Source of the DNA: Hoylesella buccalis ATCC 35310
GTDB lineage: Bacteria; Bacteroidota; Bacteroidia; Bacteroidales; Bacteroidaceae
Assembly (NCBI RefSeq): GCF_025151385.1
Contig: NZ_CP102287.1
Location: forward strand, 310,001 to 374,000
DNA length: 64,000 bases
Reading direction: 5' to 3'
The notes under the pieces are model-generated. The model was not told the origin of the DNA. It made no database searches and saw nothing but the letters and a program-made list of their open reading frames with translations. Positions 34,712 to 43,731 of this stretch are shown here, one piece after another (positions within the stretch are counted from its first letter, which is position 1; each line of letters starts with the position of its first letter). The translations under genes and the position numbers were made by a program.

Positions 34712-35518
34712 ATGCAGTTCAGAACCATCGTCAAGGTAGACCAACCCTCGTTTCAAATCCCGCCATTCGAGCGCATGCTCTTTGTCGGTTCATGCTTTGC
34801 TGACAGCATGGGGCAGCGGTTTGTCGAAGATAAGTTTCGCGTCACCGTCAATCCTTACGGCGTGATGTACAATCCGGCCAGCATTCTGCATACGGTAGAG
34901 TGCACCGATGTGAACCCCAACGTGGCCGTGTTTACCCTGGGTACCAACCATGTGTACATCTTGAAAGAGACGGGCGAGATAGTAGACAACTGCCAAAAGC
35001 GTCCGCAACGCTTGTTTCGTGAAGCAGAATTGAGCGTGGAGGAGTGTGTGGCCTATCTGTCTCAAGCGGTAGAATGTTTGTTGAAGCGCAATGACAAGGT
35101 GCACGTCATCCTCACCGTCAGTCCCATTCGTTATGCCAAGTACGGTTTTCATGGCAGTCAGCTGTCCAAGGCCACGCTGCTTTTGGCTACTCGCCAGTTG
35201 GAAGAACGTTATCCAGGCGTGGTGACCTATTTCCCCGCTTACGAGATTGTGAACGACGAGTTGCGCGATTATCGGTTTTACAAAGAAGACATGTTACATC
35301 CGTCCGAACAAGCCGTGGCATATATCTGGGAGCGTTTTTCGGATGCCTTTTTCAGTCAGGAGGCCAAACTTTTCTTGGCCGATTGGCATCCTGTGAAGGC
35401 CGCCTTGGCGCATCGTCCGTTCCATCCGGATGACGATGCTTACCAATCGTTTATCCGTCAGACGCAAGAGCGCATCAAGGAGTTAGAAAACAAATGGGGT
35501 GTAAACTTGACGGATTAA
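34712..35518 (+). CDS. GSCFA-domain protein
   Basis: A 268-residue cytosolic protein whose N-terminal LFVGSCFADSMG gives the family its name. NPYGVMYNPASI, TVSPIRYAKYGFHGSQLSKA and the late EDMLHPSEQAVAYIWERF resemble an SGNH/GDSL-like hydrolase fold: Ser in GSCF and a possible Asp-x-x-His pair in DMLHP. The true reaction is unknown. Single gene with its own promoter; convergent with ogt. Confidence 0.92.
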   Translation: MQFRTIVKVDQPSFQIPPFERMLFVGSCFADSMGQRFVEDKFRVTVNPYGVMYNPASILHTVECTDVNPNVAVFTLGTNHVYILKETGEIVDNCQKRPQRLFREAELSVEECVAYLSQAVECLLKRNDKVHVILTVSPIRYAKYGFHGSQLSKATLLLATRQLEERYPGVVTYFPAYEIVNDELRDYRFYKEDMLHPSEQAVAYIWERFSDAFFSQEAKLFLADWHPVKAALAHRPFHPDDDAYQSFIRQTQERIKELENKWGVNLTD

Positions 35519-35555
35519 GTGTAATGTGCTGCCTTCTGTCCCTCATGATTCGTTC

Positions 35556-36080
35556 CTAGTCTTGAGGTATGAAGAATTTGTCAGTGTTTTCTTGTTCCCA
35601 TTGCAGCAGCCACCGCTTCCTGTCCAGGCCTCCCGCATAGCCCGTGAGGCTTCCGTTGGTGCCGATAACCCGATGACAGGGAATGATGATGGAGATGGGA
35701 TTGCGCCCAACGGCACCGCCCACCGCCTGGCTCGACATGCTTTTCGCGCCGTGCTGCCTGGCCCACTGCCTGGCAATGTCTTTGTAAGTGGTGGTTTCTC
35801 CATACGGAATGGTCAACAATAACTGCCACACAGTCCTGCGAAACGGCGTGTCGTTCAGCAGAATCGGGGGTGTGAAGGTGGGGCGTTTGCCCTGAAAATA
35901 AACGTCTAACCAAGTGCGGGCCTCGTCAAAAATGGGGAGCGCATGATGTGAAGGTTGGTCACATAGCGTGTCGCCGAAGTGTTTTTGTCCTTCAAACCAC
36001 AATCCTGTAAGCTGCTTGCCATTGCTGCCCATGGTGATGATTCCTAAGGGAGAGGCGTATGTGTCGATATATTGTTCCAT
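35556..36080 (-). CDS. ogt: methylated-DNA-protein cysteine methyltransferase
   Basis: Suicide DNA repair enzyme (174 residues) that moves the methyl group from O6-methylguanine to its own Cys. Active-site text PCHRVIG near residue 142; preceding RTVWQLLLTIPYGETTTYKDIA and AVGGAVGRNPISI carry the DNA-binding wing and the Asn hinge. Start chosen at the ATG at 36080 (MEQYIDTYASPLG), because the longer frame to 36149 covers the promoter box at 36104-36111. Confidence 0.95.
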   Translation of the reverse strand: MEQYIDTYASPLGIITMGSNGKQLTGLWFEGQKHFGDTLCDQPSHHALPIFDEARTWLDVYFQGKRPTFTPPILLNDTPFRRTVWQLLLTIPYGETTTYKDIARQWARQHGAKSMSSQAVGGAVGRNPISIIIPCHRVIGTNGSLTGYAGGLDRKRWLLQWEQENTDKFFIPQD

Positions 36081-36103
36081 TCCAAAAATGCTTGGTTGCT
36101 GTA

Positions 36104-36111
36104 CAAAGATA
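36104..36111 (-). promoter_or_regulatory. -7 box for ogt
   Basis: TATCTTTG on the minus strand, 24 nt upstream of the chosen ATG. Confidence 0.5.
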
Positions 36112-36324
36112 ACGAAAAAGATGAAATCATCGGCCGTTAACCATGCCAAATGTTTGTGAGCAAGAGCATGTTGAAGCCATCGTCTACATTCGTTCTGCTT
36201 TGGTGTTTACTTTGCGTTTATTTATCTGTCTCTGTCTGTTATGCTGTCTTTAGATATTCAGCTTTTCATCTTCTTTTGTAATAAATCACACCCTTTGTCC
36301 GTTTATATAGAAAAAATAAGCATC

Positions 36325-37065
36325 ATGAAGAAGTTATTGCTGTCTATGGCCCTGCTGATGGCCTGCACATTTACCATGGCTCAACGCAGTGTTGGGACGT
36401 GGTCATTGATTCCTAAGGTTGGGGTAAACTTGGCAAACATCTCAAACATGGACGTTGTCATTGGTGGTTTGTACCCTGATGGGCAGCAGAATGGAGTTGA
36501 GCAGAAATCAAAATACCGCGAAGGATTTATCGGCGGACTGGACGTACAGTACCAAGCGATGAATCAGGTGGCATTCTCTGCCGGTGTGTTCTATTCGGTT
36601 CAGGGAATGCGTTTTCCGCCATCAGAAACGATTGACAAGGAAAAAGTACACTATACGTCTGAGGATGTTCAGTGGAAATACGATTATCTTACGCTTCCCT
36701 TGATGGCTCATGTGGCGGTTCTTCCTGGTCTTTCGTTCAATGCTGGCGTGCAGATGGGCTACCTCTTGTCGGCAAAAGGTAGGGCTACGTTGTCGCAATT
36801 TACGGTTGACAAGGAAGGAAAAGTGCATTATCAGACTGGCGAGAAGGGGAATTTGCTGTATGCCTACACCGAAAAATATGACAACCTGTCCTACTCAAAG
36901 CGCTTCGACGTTTCCATTCCTGTTGGCTTTTCGTTGGAGTACAGCCATGTGGTGCTGGATGCAAGATACAACTTCGGCCTGACCAAGATGAACAAATATA
37001 CCCAAGATAGAATGAAAAACAAGGTGTTCACCTTCACGGTTGGTTATGTGTTTGACCTCTGGTAG
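36325..37065 (+). CDS. small outer-membrane beta-barrel protein (porin family)
   Basis: A 246-residue protein with signal peptide MKKLLLSMALLMACTFTMAQ and a single beta-barrel domain of the 'outer membrane protein beta-barrel' (PorT-like) group: alternating strands such as VGVNLANISNM, YDYLTLPLMAHVAV, FNAGVQMGYLLS and a final strand VFTFTVGYVFDLW. Start at ATG 36325 because the signal peptide begins there; the frame is open to 36241. Role unknown. A 22-bp-period repeat array follows 100 nt after the stop. Confidence 0.87.
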   Translation: MKKLLLSMALLMACTFTMAQRSVGTWSLIPKVGVNLANISNMDVVIGGLYPDGQQNGVEQKSKYREGFIGGLDVQYQAMNQVAFSAGVFYSVQGMRFPPSETIDKEKVHYTSEDVQWKYDYLTLPLMAHVAVLPGLSFNAGVQMGYLLSAKGRATLSQFTVDKEGKVHYQTGEKGNLLYAYTEKYDNLSYSKRFDVSIPVGFSLEYSHVVLDARYNFGLTKMNKYTQDRMKNKVFTFTVGYVFDLW

Positions 37066-37164
37066 TTAAACCCCACTAAGAGTAAAATTACGCTCTCCAT
37101 TATCCTCTAAATTGTAAACTGAAAAGGTTTTTTTGGGTGGTGCTCATCAGTTGTTTTTCAATAA

Positions 37165-37241
37165 CATAGAGTTTGGGTGCTAAAGTCATAGAGTTTGGGC
37201 GCTAAAGTCATTGAGTTTGGACGCTAAAGTCATTGAGTTTA
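37165..37241 (+). repeat. 22-bp-period repeat array, locus 1 (3.5 units)
   Basis: Units start at 37165, 37187, 37209 and 37231 (partial). Each reads CATWGAGTTT, then GGRYGCTAAAGT. On the other strand each unit is AAACTCnATGACTTT plus a 7-nt spacer, the same unit as at 51448-51535 and 63316-63403. The rest of 37066-37426 holds only A/T-rich sequence and the promoter of the urea transporter. Confidence 0.9.
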
Positions 37242-37377
37242 GCTATGCTTCTCATGCTCCTGAAAATCAATCATTTACGATTGCGTGTTTTTGGAAAAAT
37301 CCTTTTTCGGTAATAAACGTGGTGCTATAAATTTCCGTTTATTTGTTCTCTTTTACACACATATCGTATCTTTTACG

Positions 37378-37385
37378 TAATTTTG
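37378..37385 (+). promoter_or_regulatory. -7 box for the urea transporter / protease operon
   Basis: TAATTTTG, TAnnTTTG type, 41 nt before the first ATG. Confidence 0.5.
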
Positions 37386-37426
37386 TGCGCTCAAACGGAC
37401 AAAAACACTTCTAAAATGACGATTCA

Positions 37427-38293
37427 ATGCAGATGATGAAAAGTATATTCCGTGGTGTGGGACAAGTCATGTTTCAAGGTAATGCGCTGTCGGGCGCACT
37501 GATGCTTGCAGGTATTGCTTGCAACTCCCTCCTCATGTGTTTGTTTGCCTTGGCTGGAAGTGCCATTGGCACATGTACGGCTGTTGCCCTTCGATATGAC
37601 GGAGAGCGCATTCGTGACGGCCTTTATGGTTTTAATGCTGCGCTGGTAGGCATCGCCGTACCCTGTTTCATGCCCATCCATGTAGGTTCTGTATTGCTCA
37701 TGGTGGTGGCATGTGCGCTGTCTGCGCTGGTGACGCGAATGTTCGAGCGGCAACGGTTTGTCCCTGCGCTCACCGCACCCTTCGTACTCATCACTTGGGC
37801 GATGCTGCTGCTGGGTCACGTTTTTCCCCAGTTGCAGCTGCCAGCAATGACAGCTGCCGATACTACGGAAAGTTTCTCGCTGATTAGAGCCGCCTCACTG
37901 AGCTTTGGACAAATCATGCTTCAGGGCAACAACCTGCTCACTGGCTTGTTGTTTCTTCTTGCCATTTGTGTCAATTCGCGCAAGATGGGCGTGGAATCGC
38001 TTGTGGCCTGTGCGCTGTGTCTCGCCGTGGTTTGTGTGCCGTTTGTCAGTACCACCTCGGTGAACAACGGCATGTATGGCTACAATGCCATTCTTGCGGT
38101 TTTGGCAGTTGCCAATATTCTTGACATTGGCACATGGACTTACGTCAAGGCATTGATAGCCCTGATACTATCGTTGCTAATGCAGTATGCAGGTTTGCAC
38201 ATGGGGCTTGTCACGCTCACCGCACCTTTCGTGTTGTCGGTGTGGTTAGTGGCTTTGTATCAGACTTTTGTAGTTAAAATCAAACAAGATTAA
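37427..38293 (+). CDS. urea transporter (UT family)
   Basis: A 288-residue inner-membrane urea channel. It shows the internal duplication of the family: GVGQVMFQGNALSGALMLAG in the first half and SFGQIMLQGNNLLTGLLFLL in the second, each followed by a GLYGFNAALVGIAVP / GMYGYNAILAVLA element, and LTAPFVL twice. About 10 membrane segments. No urease is in the window, so imported (or exported) urea must be used elsewhere. Starts at 37427, 37433 or 37436 are all possible. The protease gene starts 4 nt after its stop. Confidence 0.9.
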   Translation: MQMMKSIFRGVGQVMFQGNALSGALMLAGIACNSLLMCLFALAGSAIGTCTAVALRYDGERIRDGLYGFNAALVGIAVPCFMPIHVGSVLLMVVACALSALVTRMFERQRFVPALTAPFVLITWAMLLLGHVFPQLQLPAMTAADTTESFSLIRAASLSFGQIMLQGNNLLTGLLFLLAICVNSRKMGVESLVACALCLAVVCVPFVSTTSVNNGMYGYNAILAVLAVANILDIGTWTYVKALIALILSLLMQYAGLHMGLVTLTAPFVLSVWLVALYQTFVVKIKQD

Positions 38294-38297
38294 AAAA

Positions 38298-40916
38298 ATG
38301 AAAATTAAAAGATGGTTAAGTCCCACCTTATGGGGCATTGTGCTTGCTTCGATGGTGAGCATTCCCACCTTGGGCAAGATAGTAACAGTGGACAAGTCGA
38401 TAAGTATTGCCCGCAAATATGTCAATGTGAGCCTTTCGGAACGCCATGCTACGAGAGCTTCGCATGGTACACCACCTTATTATATTTATAACGACCGTCA
38501 TGGGCGGGGCTTTGTGGTGGTGGCAGGCGATGATGACATGGGACAAGTGTTGGGCTACTCGCACACAGGAACGCTCGACACGTTGCGTGCAAGCGAGGAG
38601 CTTAAATTCCTGCTGAGCGCCTACCGTGACGCCTTTCACCAATTGCAAAGGCAACCTGGCACAAGAGCTACCGTTACCACTACGCCTCCCAACCGAAAGG
38701 AGGTGGCTCCGTTGCTCACAACGGCATGGAATCAAGACGACCCTTACAGTCGTCTTACGGGGTACAAATACACAGGATGCGTGGCTACGGCAGTGGCGCA
38801 AATCATGTATTATCATCGCTGGCCAGAGCGGGGAGAGGGTAGCTACTCGTATGTAGTGCGCTCTGACAACCGCATGATGAGTGTGGACTTCAGTCAGTCG
38901 GTATACCCATGGGACAAGATGTTGCCCAGATACAACACACGCACGGCACTTGACAATGCGGAGGCTTGCGACGCCGTGGCACTGCTCATGCGTGATGTGG
39001 GCGTGTCGGTGAACATGCAATACAGTCCCACATCCAGTGGTGCACAAACCTTCATGGCAGCCAAGGCACTGAAAACGTACTTCAATTATTCCACTTCCAT
39101 GCTCAACAAGTCTGATGAGGGCGCAGCTGCTTTCACCCAGATATTGCGCAAGGAGATAGAAAACGGCTTTCCCGTGTATATCAGCGGCAGCGTGAAGTCG
39201 GGCGGTAGCGGACACGCATGGGTGGTAGACGGTGTAGATAAGGACAACCTGTTTCACATGAACTTTGGTTGGGGAGGCGGTGGCGACGGCTACTTCTCCG
39301 TCACTGCACTGAACCTTGCCTCCACAGGACAGGAGTTTGGCGGCAAGCCTCTCTCCTTTAACAAGCAGGTGCAGATAGTTTTGGTGCATCCCAACAAACC
39401 GGGAAGCGCACCCATTGATGACGAACTTGCTGATGATGCCCCCAACTTGTGTTTCAACTCGGAGGGCAATATGACCGTAGTTGGCAGCATGCCCACTAAC
39501 AAACGGCAACCCATGACGGTTAGCTATCACCACTTTAAGAACCAAGCCGACGGAACGTTTGCCGGAGATGTTGGCTTGGGCGTGTACAATGAGCAGGGCA
39601 AACAAGTTAAAGTGGTGCCATCGGCATGGCACGACAAAGGCGGATACACCGCAGAACGCGGCAAATATAACGGTGGCGTGCTGCAATCGGGACAGCTGAT
39701 TGACGATGCATGCACGTTTACGATGAATCTTGAAGACCTTGCCGATGGAATCTACTATTTGCAAGCTGTATGCGCCAGCCTCAAGGATAAGGACACCTAT
39801 GGAGCATGGTGTAAGATGAAAACGGCACCACGCATAGCCTTTCAGGTGCAAGGCAACGGCGTGCGCCTATTTGAGAAACCCGATGACAAGGTACCTTTCG
39901 CATTGGCATCACACCCCTATACGCTCAAACCGTGTACTGCCGGGAACAAAGCCACGCTGTGCTTGACGATACGCAAACTCACGGGTAGGCCTTTCGATGG
40001 TACGGTGAGGGTATCGCTCGTGGATGATGACACTCATGTGGTTGCTTCAGGACAAACCGCAGAGGTGGTGGACTTTGAGATGTTTGCCGAGACCGAGGTG
40101 AGGGTGGACATACACTTGCCCGACAATCTGCAGTCCAAGGAATACAAACTGAAGGTAGAAGTACTTAAACAATATGATGCCGACAATATCGCCACGGTGA
40201 GTATGGTGCATGGCAACGAGCCGTCTACGTTGCAAGTGGAGGCAGCTAAGCCCAGCGACAAGCTTTTCGTACAACTTTTGGGCATGGTGCAAGACAACAG
40301 TGGATTTTCCATATCTCCCACGAACGTTGACCTCAGTGGCAATCCATTGCTAAAGATAGGAGTGGTGATGACGCTCGCACCTCAAGCCACCTACAACGGC
40401 AAATTGACGCTTTGCTTGATTGATATGAAAACTCACCGACGCATAGCCTTGGGAGGTAGTGCCCAAAAGCAATGTAACTTGTCGGGTGGAGGAGATGATG
40501 AAATCTTTGTTACAGGATGGTTGAGAAACAAGGACAGCTTGCCCGTCATCAACAATCGTATCTATAGATTGGCGTTGATGGGCATGGTAGACGGTGTGGA
40601 GTGTGATTTGTGGAACGAGAACTGCGCTCCCTATGAAGTGTCGTTTACGAACAGTATTTACAATGTTTATCCAGGTGAGACCACGCATATAGACACAACA
40701 CAAGGCTCGCTACGCATGATGCGAGGTGGTAACTGGATTGACGTGCAGGGCGAGGACTTGGCACATGTGCAGGTGTTCGCACTCGATGGAACCCTGATTG
40801 CCGCCTCTGATGCCCACGGTCAACATTCCGTGAGGTTGCACGTTCCTGCCACGCAAGTGGTTGTTGTGCGAGTGAAAACCCTTCATGGCAGCACCTTGAC
40901 GAAGAAGTTAAGATAA
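38298..40916 (+). CDS. secreted C10 cysteine protease (streptopain/interpain-like) with T9SS-type C-terminal domain
   Basis: An 872-residue secreted protease. Signal peptide (~1-26); inhibitory propeptide (~27-130, FVVVAGDDDMGQVLGYS); C10 catalytic domain with nucleophile Cys161 in TGCVATAVAQIMYYH and catalytic His306 in GSGHAWVVDGVD, then HMNFGWGGGGDGYFS. Long beta-sandwich repeats follow (~390-790). The C-terminal ~75 residues (VQVFALDGTLI and VVVVRVKTLHG, ending TKKLR) look like a T9SS type A sorting domain. It resembles interpain A of Prevotella intermedia, which degrades host proteins and complement C3. Same operon as the urea transporter (4-nt gap). Terminator at 40985-41023. Confidence 0.92.
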   Translation: MKIKRWLSPTLWGIVLASMVSIPTLGKIVTVDKSISIARKYVNVSLSERHATRASHGTPPYYIYNDRHGRGFVVVAGDDDMGQVLGYSHTGTLDTLRASEELKFLLSAYRDAFHQLQRQPGTRATVTTTPPNRKEVAPLLTTAWNQDDPYSRLTGYKYTGCVATAVAQIMYYHRWPERGEGSYSYVVRSDNRMMSVDFSQSVYPWDKMLPRYNTRTALDNAEACDAVALLMRDVGVSVNMQYSPTSSGAQTFMAAKALKTYFNYSTSMLNKSDEGAAAFTQILRKEIENGFPVYISGSVKSGGSGHAWVVDGVDKDNLFHMNFGWGGGGDGYFSVTALNLASTGQEFGGKPLSFNKQVQIVLVHPNKPGSAPIDDELADDAPNLCFNSEGNMTVVGSMPTNKRQPMTVSYHHFKNQADGTFAGDVGLGVYNEQGKQVKVVPSAWHDKGGYTAERGKYNGGVLQSGQLIDDACTFTMNLEDLADGIYYLQAVCASLKDKDTYGAWCKMKTAPRIAFQVQGNGVRLFEKPDDKVPFALASHPYTLKPCTAGNKATLCLTIRKLTGRPFDGTVRVSLVDDDTHVVASGQTAEVVDFEMFAETEVRVDIHLPDNLQSKEYKLKVEVLKQYDADNIATVSMVHGNEPSTLQVEAAKPSDKLFVQLLGMVQDNSGFSISPTNVDLSGNPLLKIGVVMTLAPQATYNGKLTLCLIDMKTHRRIALGGSAQKQCNLSGGGDDEIFVTGWLRNKDSLPVINNRIYRLALMGMVDGVECDLWNENCAPYEVSFTNSIYNVYPGETTHIDTTQGSLRMMRGGNWIDVQGEDLAHVQVFALDGTLIAASDAHGQHSVRLHVPATQVVVVRVKTLHGSTLTKKLR

Positions 40917-40984
40917 AACGTAAGCCTCCATTACTAACTGCTAACAAAGGAATCGCATTTTGTTATGAAGAGGCCTTCAAAAAG

Positions 40985-41023
40985 AAAACTCCAATAAGTT
41001 GTAGCTGACTTATTGGGGTTTTT
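40985..41023 (+). terminator. terminator after the C10 protease gene
   Basis: Stem CCAATAAGT / ACTTATTGG extended by A/T pairs, ending in GGGGTTTTTC, 70 nt after the stop. Confidence 0.8.
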
Positions 41024-41040
41024 CTTATTGACAGGACGTT

Positions 41041-41172
41041 CTAAAAGATATATCCAACGCCTATCATCAAGCGGGAAAAATCCTTTTGTGTAATGCTGTA
41101 TTGAGCTGATATGTTGAAATGTTTGATGATATTAACTCCTACTTGAGGTGAGAATATGGCATGGTATTTTCT
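41041..41172 (-). pseudogene. porin gene, C-terminal part, split by an IS
   Basis: On the minus strand this reads RKYHAIFSPQVGVNIIKHF, then NISAQYSITQKDFSRLMIGV and GYIF with stop at 41041-41043. It is the rest of the porin that starts at 42914. The 8-bp TATTTTCT at 41165-41172 is the target duplication and is repeated at 42523-42530. Removing the IS plus one copy restores an unbroken 171-residue frame. Confidence 0.9.
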
Positions 41173-42522
41173 GGCGTATAGCTCATTTTGCAGGCTAATT
41201 TTTTGAGTTAGGTGTTCAATAGCTCAAATTGCAGGCTGGCTTTATTCAGAATATTCAAAGAGTTTATATACCTTTGCCATGCAGTCTGAAGCATAATGGG
41301 GCTCTGCTGGGGAGCAACTCCATGAGGAATAGGATTGTATAAAACGACAAGTATGAGCAGGATCCACTATGGGTGTGGTTCCTGCTTTTTCATACTTTGA
41401 GTTTCTATCAATGCCAAGAAAAACCCATTGATGAACCTTTTGCGGTTCTCTTGTGTAAGTCCGCTATGATTGTTCAAGTTTTTCTTCAGGTCAGTGAATG
41501 TTCCCTCAATCTTGTTGTTAGTATTGGGCATTCCCCAGCATTCCTCCCGCTGGCAGGTAAAGAGATAAGGCGAGTAGAAATCAAGGCTGTTCATGGCTGA
41601 CCTCAACCGTCGGTGCGTATAATGCAGCCTGCCGTCCTTGTGCAGGCTGCGGTGTTCTATCGTACCCTTCCACTTTTCCTTCCATGCTTGATATTCGCTC
41701 CTGAAATCAGCCTCGTGGATTCGATGCAGCCTGTCCACAAGAGCCTTTAAATCCCGGCTGGCCAGCATTCTCGGATTCTGCGTAAGATACCTTCTGACAA
41801 TCTGCTTCATGTGGAACTGGCACATCTGTACATGATACTCGGAGAAAGACTTGAAGAGGCTCTTTTTCCCGTCAATGATTAGACCGCGTATGACATATCC
41901 ACGCTTCTCAATACTGACGACCGCATCTTCATAGTCCTTCACCGTCTCGCTCTTTACAAAGGACAGATAGAGAGGCTTTCCGTTCTCCGTATCCAATGCG
42001 AGCAGCACACCGAAGTTTCGACCCCAATACGTTACGTCCAGATGGACAAAACCACTTCCGTTTAGTGGAGGTTGCACCCACTCACACTTGATGTCATGCA
42101 ACCTACGCTTGACCGTAGAGAGGCTTATCCTGAAGCGTACCGATAGTTCGTTGATCGTCTGCTTCTGTTGTTGATAAGCAGTCCACAATTCATCATCGCT
42201 CACTTGGAAACCGGAGCGAAACTGATAGCCGCAATCCTGACATTTATACAGTTGTACACCTTTGCGAACACCATTCTTTTTCGTATGCGTACTGCCACAC
42301 ACACGACATCTCATTTTGAACATACTAACTTTGAATTTTGAGGCAACTTAAATGCCCATAAAGTTAGTGTACATCGGAAAGATACCTATGTCTCAGCCTG
42401 CAAAATGAGCTATTGAGCAATTTGAATCGTCAATTTAGTGCTGAAGGTATCTTGAATGGGCGAAACATGTGTATATATCGAATGGCATGACACTTTTCAG
42501 CCTGCAAAATGAGCTATAGGTC
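41173..42522 (-). mobile_element. IS256-like element (Zn-ribbon transposase), 1350 bp
   Basis: Flanked by an 8-bp target duplication TATTTTCT (41165-41172 and 42523-42530), the size known for IS256 elements. Imperfect ends share TATAGCTCATTTTGCAGGCT in inverted orientation. A second, internal copy of the end motif occurs at each side (near 41220-41240 and 42394-42413), giving two putative transposase sites per end. Encodes one transposase. Confidence 0.92.
41367..42323 (-). CDS. IS256-family transposase, Zn-binding variant
   Basis: A 318-residue DDE transposase. The N-terminal zinc ribbon has CRVCGSTHTKKNG and CQDCGYQFRSG (two CxxC pairs, residues ~7-37). Next come a helix-turn-helix-like part (INELSVRFRISLSTVKRRL) and a MULE-type catalytic core with the first Asp in VHLDVTYWG, the second in LIIDGKKSLF and QMCQFHMKQIV. 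The final Glu is in NNKIEGTFTDLK. Start at 42323 or three codons later (MRCRVC). The gene is intact. Confidence 0.93.
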   Translation of the reverse strand: MFKMRCRVCGSTHTKKNGVRKGVQLYKCQDCGYQFRSGFQVSDDELWTAYQQQKQTINELSVRFRISLSTVKRRLHDIKCEWVQPPLNGSGFVHLDVTYWGRNFGVLLALDTENGKPLYLSFVKSETVKDYEDAVVSIEKRGYVIRGLIIDGKKSLFKSFSEYHVQMCQFHMKQIVRRYLTQNPRMLASRDLKALVDRLHRIHEADFRSEYQAWKEKWKGTIEHRSLHKDGRLHYTHRRLRSAMNSLDFYSPYLFTCQREECWGMPNTNNKIEGTFTDLKKNLNNHSGLTQENRKRFINGFFLALIETQSMKKQEPHP

Positions 42523-42914
42523 TATTTTCTTCCTTCATTAAAAACACCTCTATTCATATTATCAATCGTAACGCCAACACCCGCTCCCGTATAGAATTCT
42601 ACCTGTGATGACAATGGGAAATTATAATTCAGGGCAGGCAAAATCACAATAGACCTTCCATTGAAAGGTGAATTGGTATATTCGTTCATCACTACCGTGT
42701 AGCTCTCATAGCTGACTTTAAGTTTAGCACTAAGTGGGTTGTTATGAAAATTATATGTTCCATTAATATAAAAACCAATGTGGTTTTCTTTGTTCCCATC
42801 TTTTACCAATCCTATCGGATAGTTAATACCGGTTTCTACTTGAAATGTTTTCTTTTGGGCAAATGCCACAAAAGACAAGCTAAGCATTAATAAAAACGTA
42901 AAAAAAGTTTTCAT
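42523..42914 (-). pseudogene. porin gene, N-terminal part, split by an IS
   Basis: Signal peptide MKTFFTFLLMLSLSFVAFAQ, then beta-barrel text (FQVETGINYPIGLV, HIGFYINGTYNFH, VEFYTGAGVGVTIDN). As read it stops at EGRK followed by TAG, formed by the 8-bp duplication and the IS. The continuation is at 41041-41164. The uninterrupted gene would encode a 171-residue, eight-stranded outer-membrane barrel. The 167-bp gap to luxS contains no feature I can name. Confidence 0.9.
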
Positions 42915-43081
42915 ATAAAATTATTTTTTAGAGATTTTCAAACCATCCCAATTTCAATTTATGTTATCTGCCAAGATAACTAAATTATCTTTCGTTCGTT
43001 TTACAGGCAGACTTCTCAGGCCTGACATTAAGTCAGAAAGAGATTTATAGGAAAGAGGCTATTTTATAATGTTGTAGGAAA

Positions 43082-43561
43082 TTATTCTGGATAAACAAGG
43101 TTCTTGTCTTCAATATTCAGCAATACTTCTTCAAGGAATTTGCGTGATTCAAGTTTCGCCATGGGTAGGTCGTGCAACAGGTAGTTGCCACAATCCTTGG
43201 GTTGTGCGCCGGGAATCTCGCCCTCATAGTTGGCAATGAAGCTGAAGGTGCGTATCATCAAGTCGACAATGTCGCTGCTTTTCAGGTCGCCATGTATAAT
43301 AAGGTAGTTGCCGGTGAGGCATCCCATGGGTCCCCAGTAAACGATTTTGTCTTTCCACTGAGCGTCATTGCGCAGATAGGTGGCGGCCAAATGCTCGATG
43401 GTGTGCAAGGCGCCGATGTGTAACACGGGTTCACGGTTGGGCTCTTTCATGCGGATGTCGAAAGTAGTGATGACTTCAGAGCCGACAACGTCTTGCCTAC
43501 TTACATAAATACCACGCAACAATTTGTTGTGGTTGATGGTGAATGAGGGAATCTTGTTCAT
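43082..43561 (-). CDS. luxS: S-ribosylhomocysteine lyase
   Basis: Cleaves S-ribosylhomocysteine to homocysteine and DPD, the precursor of autoinducer-2. It has 159 residues, normal length. Metal ligands H53 and H57 in HTIEH and C124 in PKDCG; E56 as general base and C81 in GPMGC as acid/base are all present, so an active enzyme is expected. It lies 170 nt downstream of mtnN on the same strand, with a large hairpin in between. Confidence 0.98.
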   Translation of the reverse strand: MNKIPSFTINHNKLLRGIYVSRQDVVGSEVITTFDIRMKEPNREPVLHIGALHTIEHLAATYLRNDAQWKDKIVYWGPMGCLTGNYLIIHGDLKSSDIVDLMIRTFSFIANYEGEIPGAQPKDCGNYLLHDLPMAKLESRKFLEEVLLNIEDKNLVYPE

Positions 43562-43621
43562 TTTTAAGTTGATGAGTTTGTGAGTTTTTTAGTTAATGAG
43601 TTGTTAGTTGACGAGTTTTTA

Positions 43622-43716
43622 GTTGACAAGTTTACGAGTTGATGGCTTTTCTTTATTCATGTGTTTTATCGTTGATTCGTCAACAGAGAAAGCTATCAAC
43701 TCGTGAACTTGTCAAC
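43622..43716. repeat. 28-bp-arm hairpin made of octamer repeats, between mtnN and luxS
   Basis: Arms 43622-43649 and 43689-43716 are complementary over 28 nt with two differences, which are G-U compatible in RNA; the loop is 39 nt. The sequence from 43565 to 43737 is built from 8-nt units of the type AACTYGTV in both orientations, reaching into the mtnN stop codon. The same unit type recurs at about 49108-49162. Confidence 0.8.
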
Positions 43717-43731
43717 TCGTAAACTTGTAAA

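Noticed and set aside
37165..37241. CRISPR array
   Set aside because: Units are contiguous 22-mers with only a 7-nt variable part, and there are no cas genes. It is a palindromic tandem repeat.
38328..39851. 507-codon open frame antisense to the C10 protease gene
   Set aside because: His/Cys-rich composition typical of a shadow frame; the plus-strand gene has all catalytic motifs.
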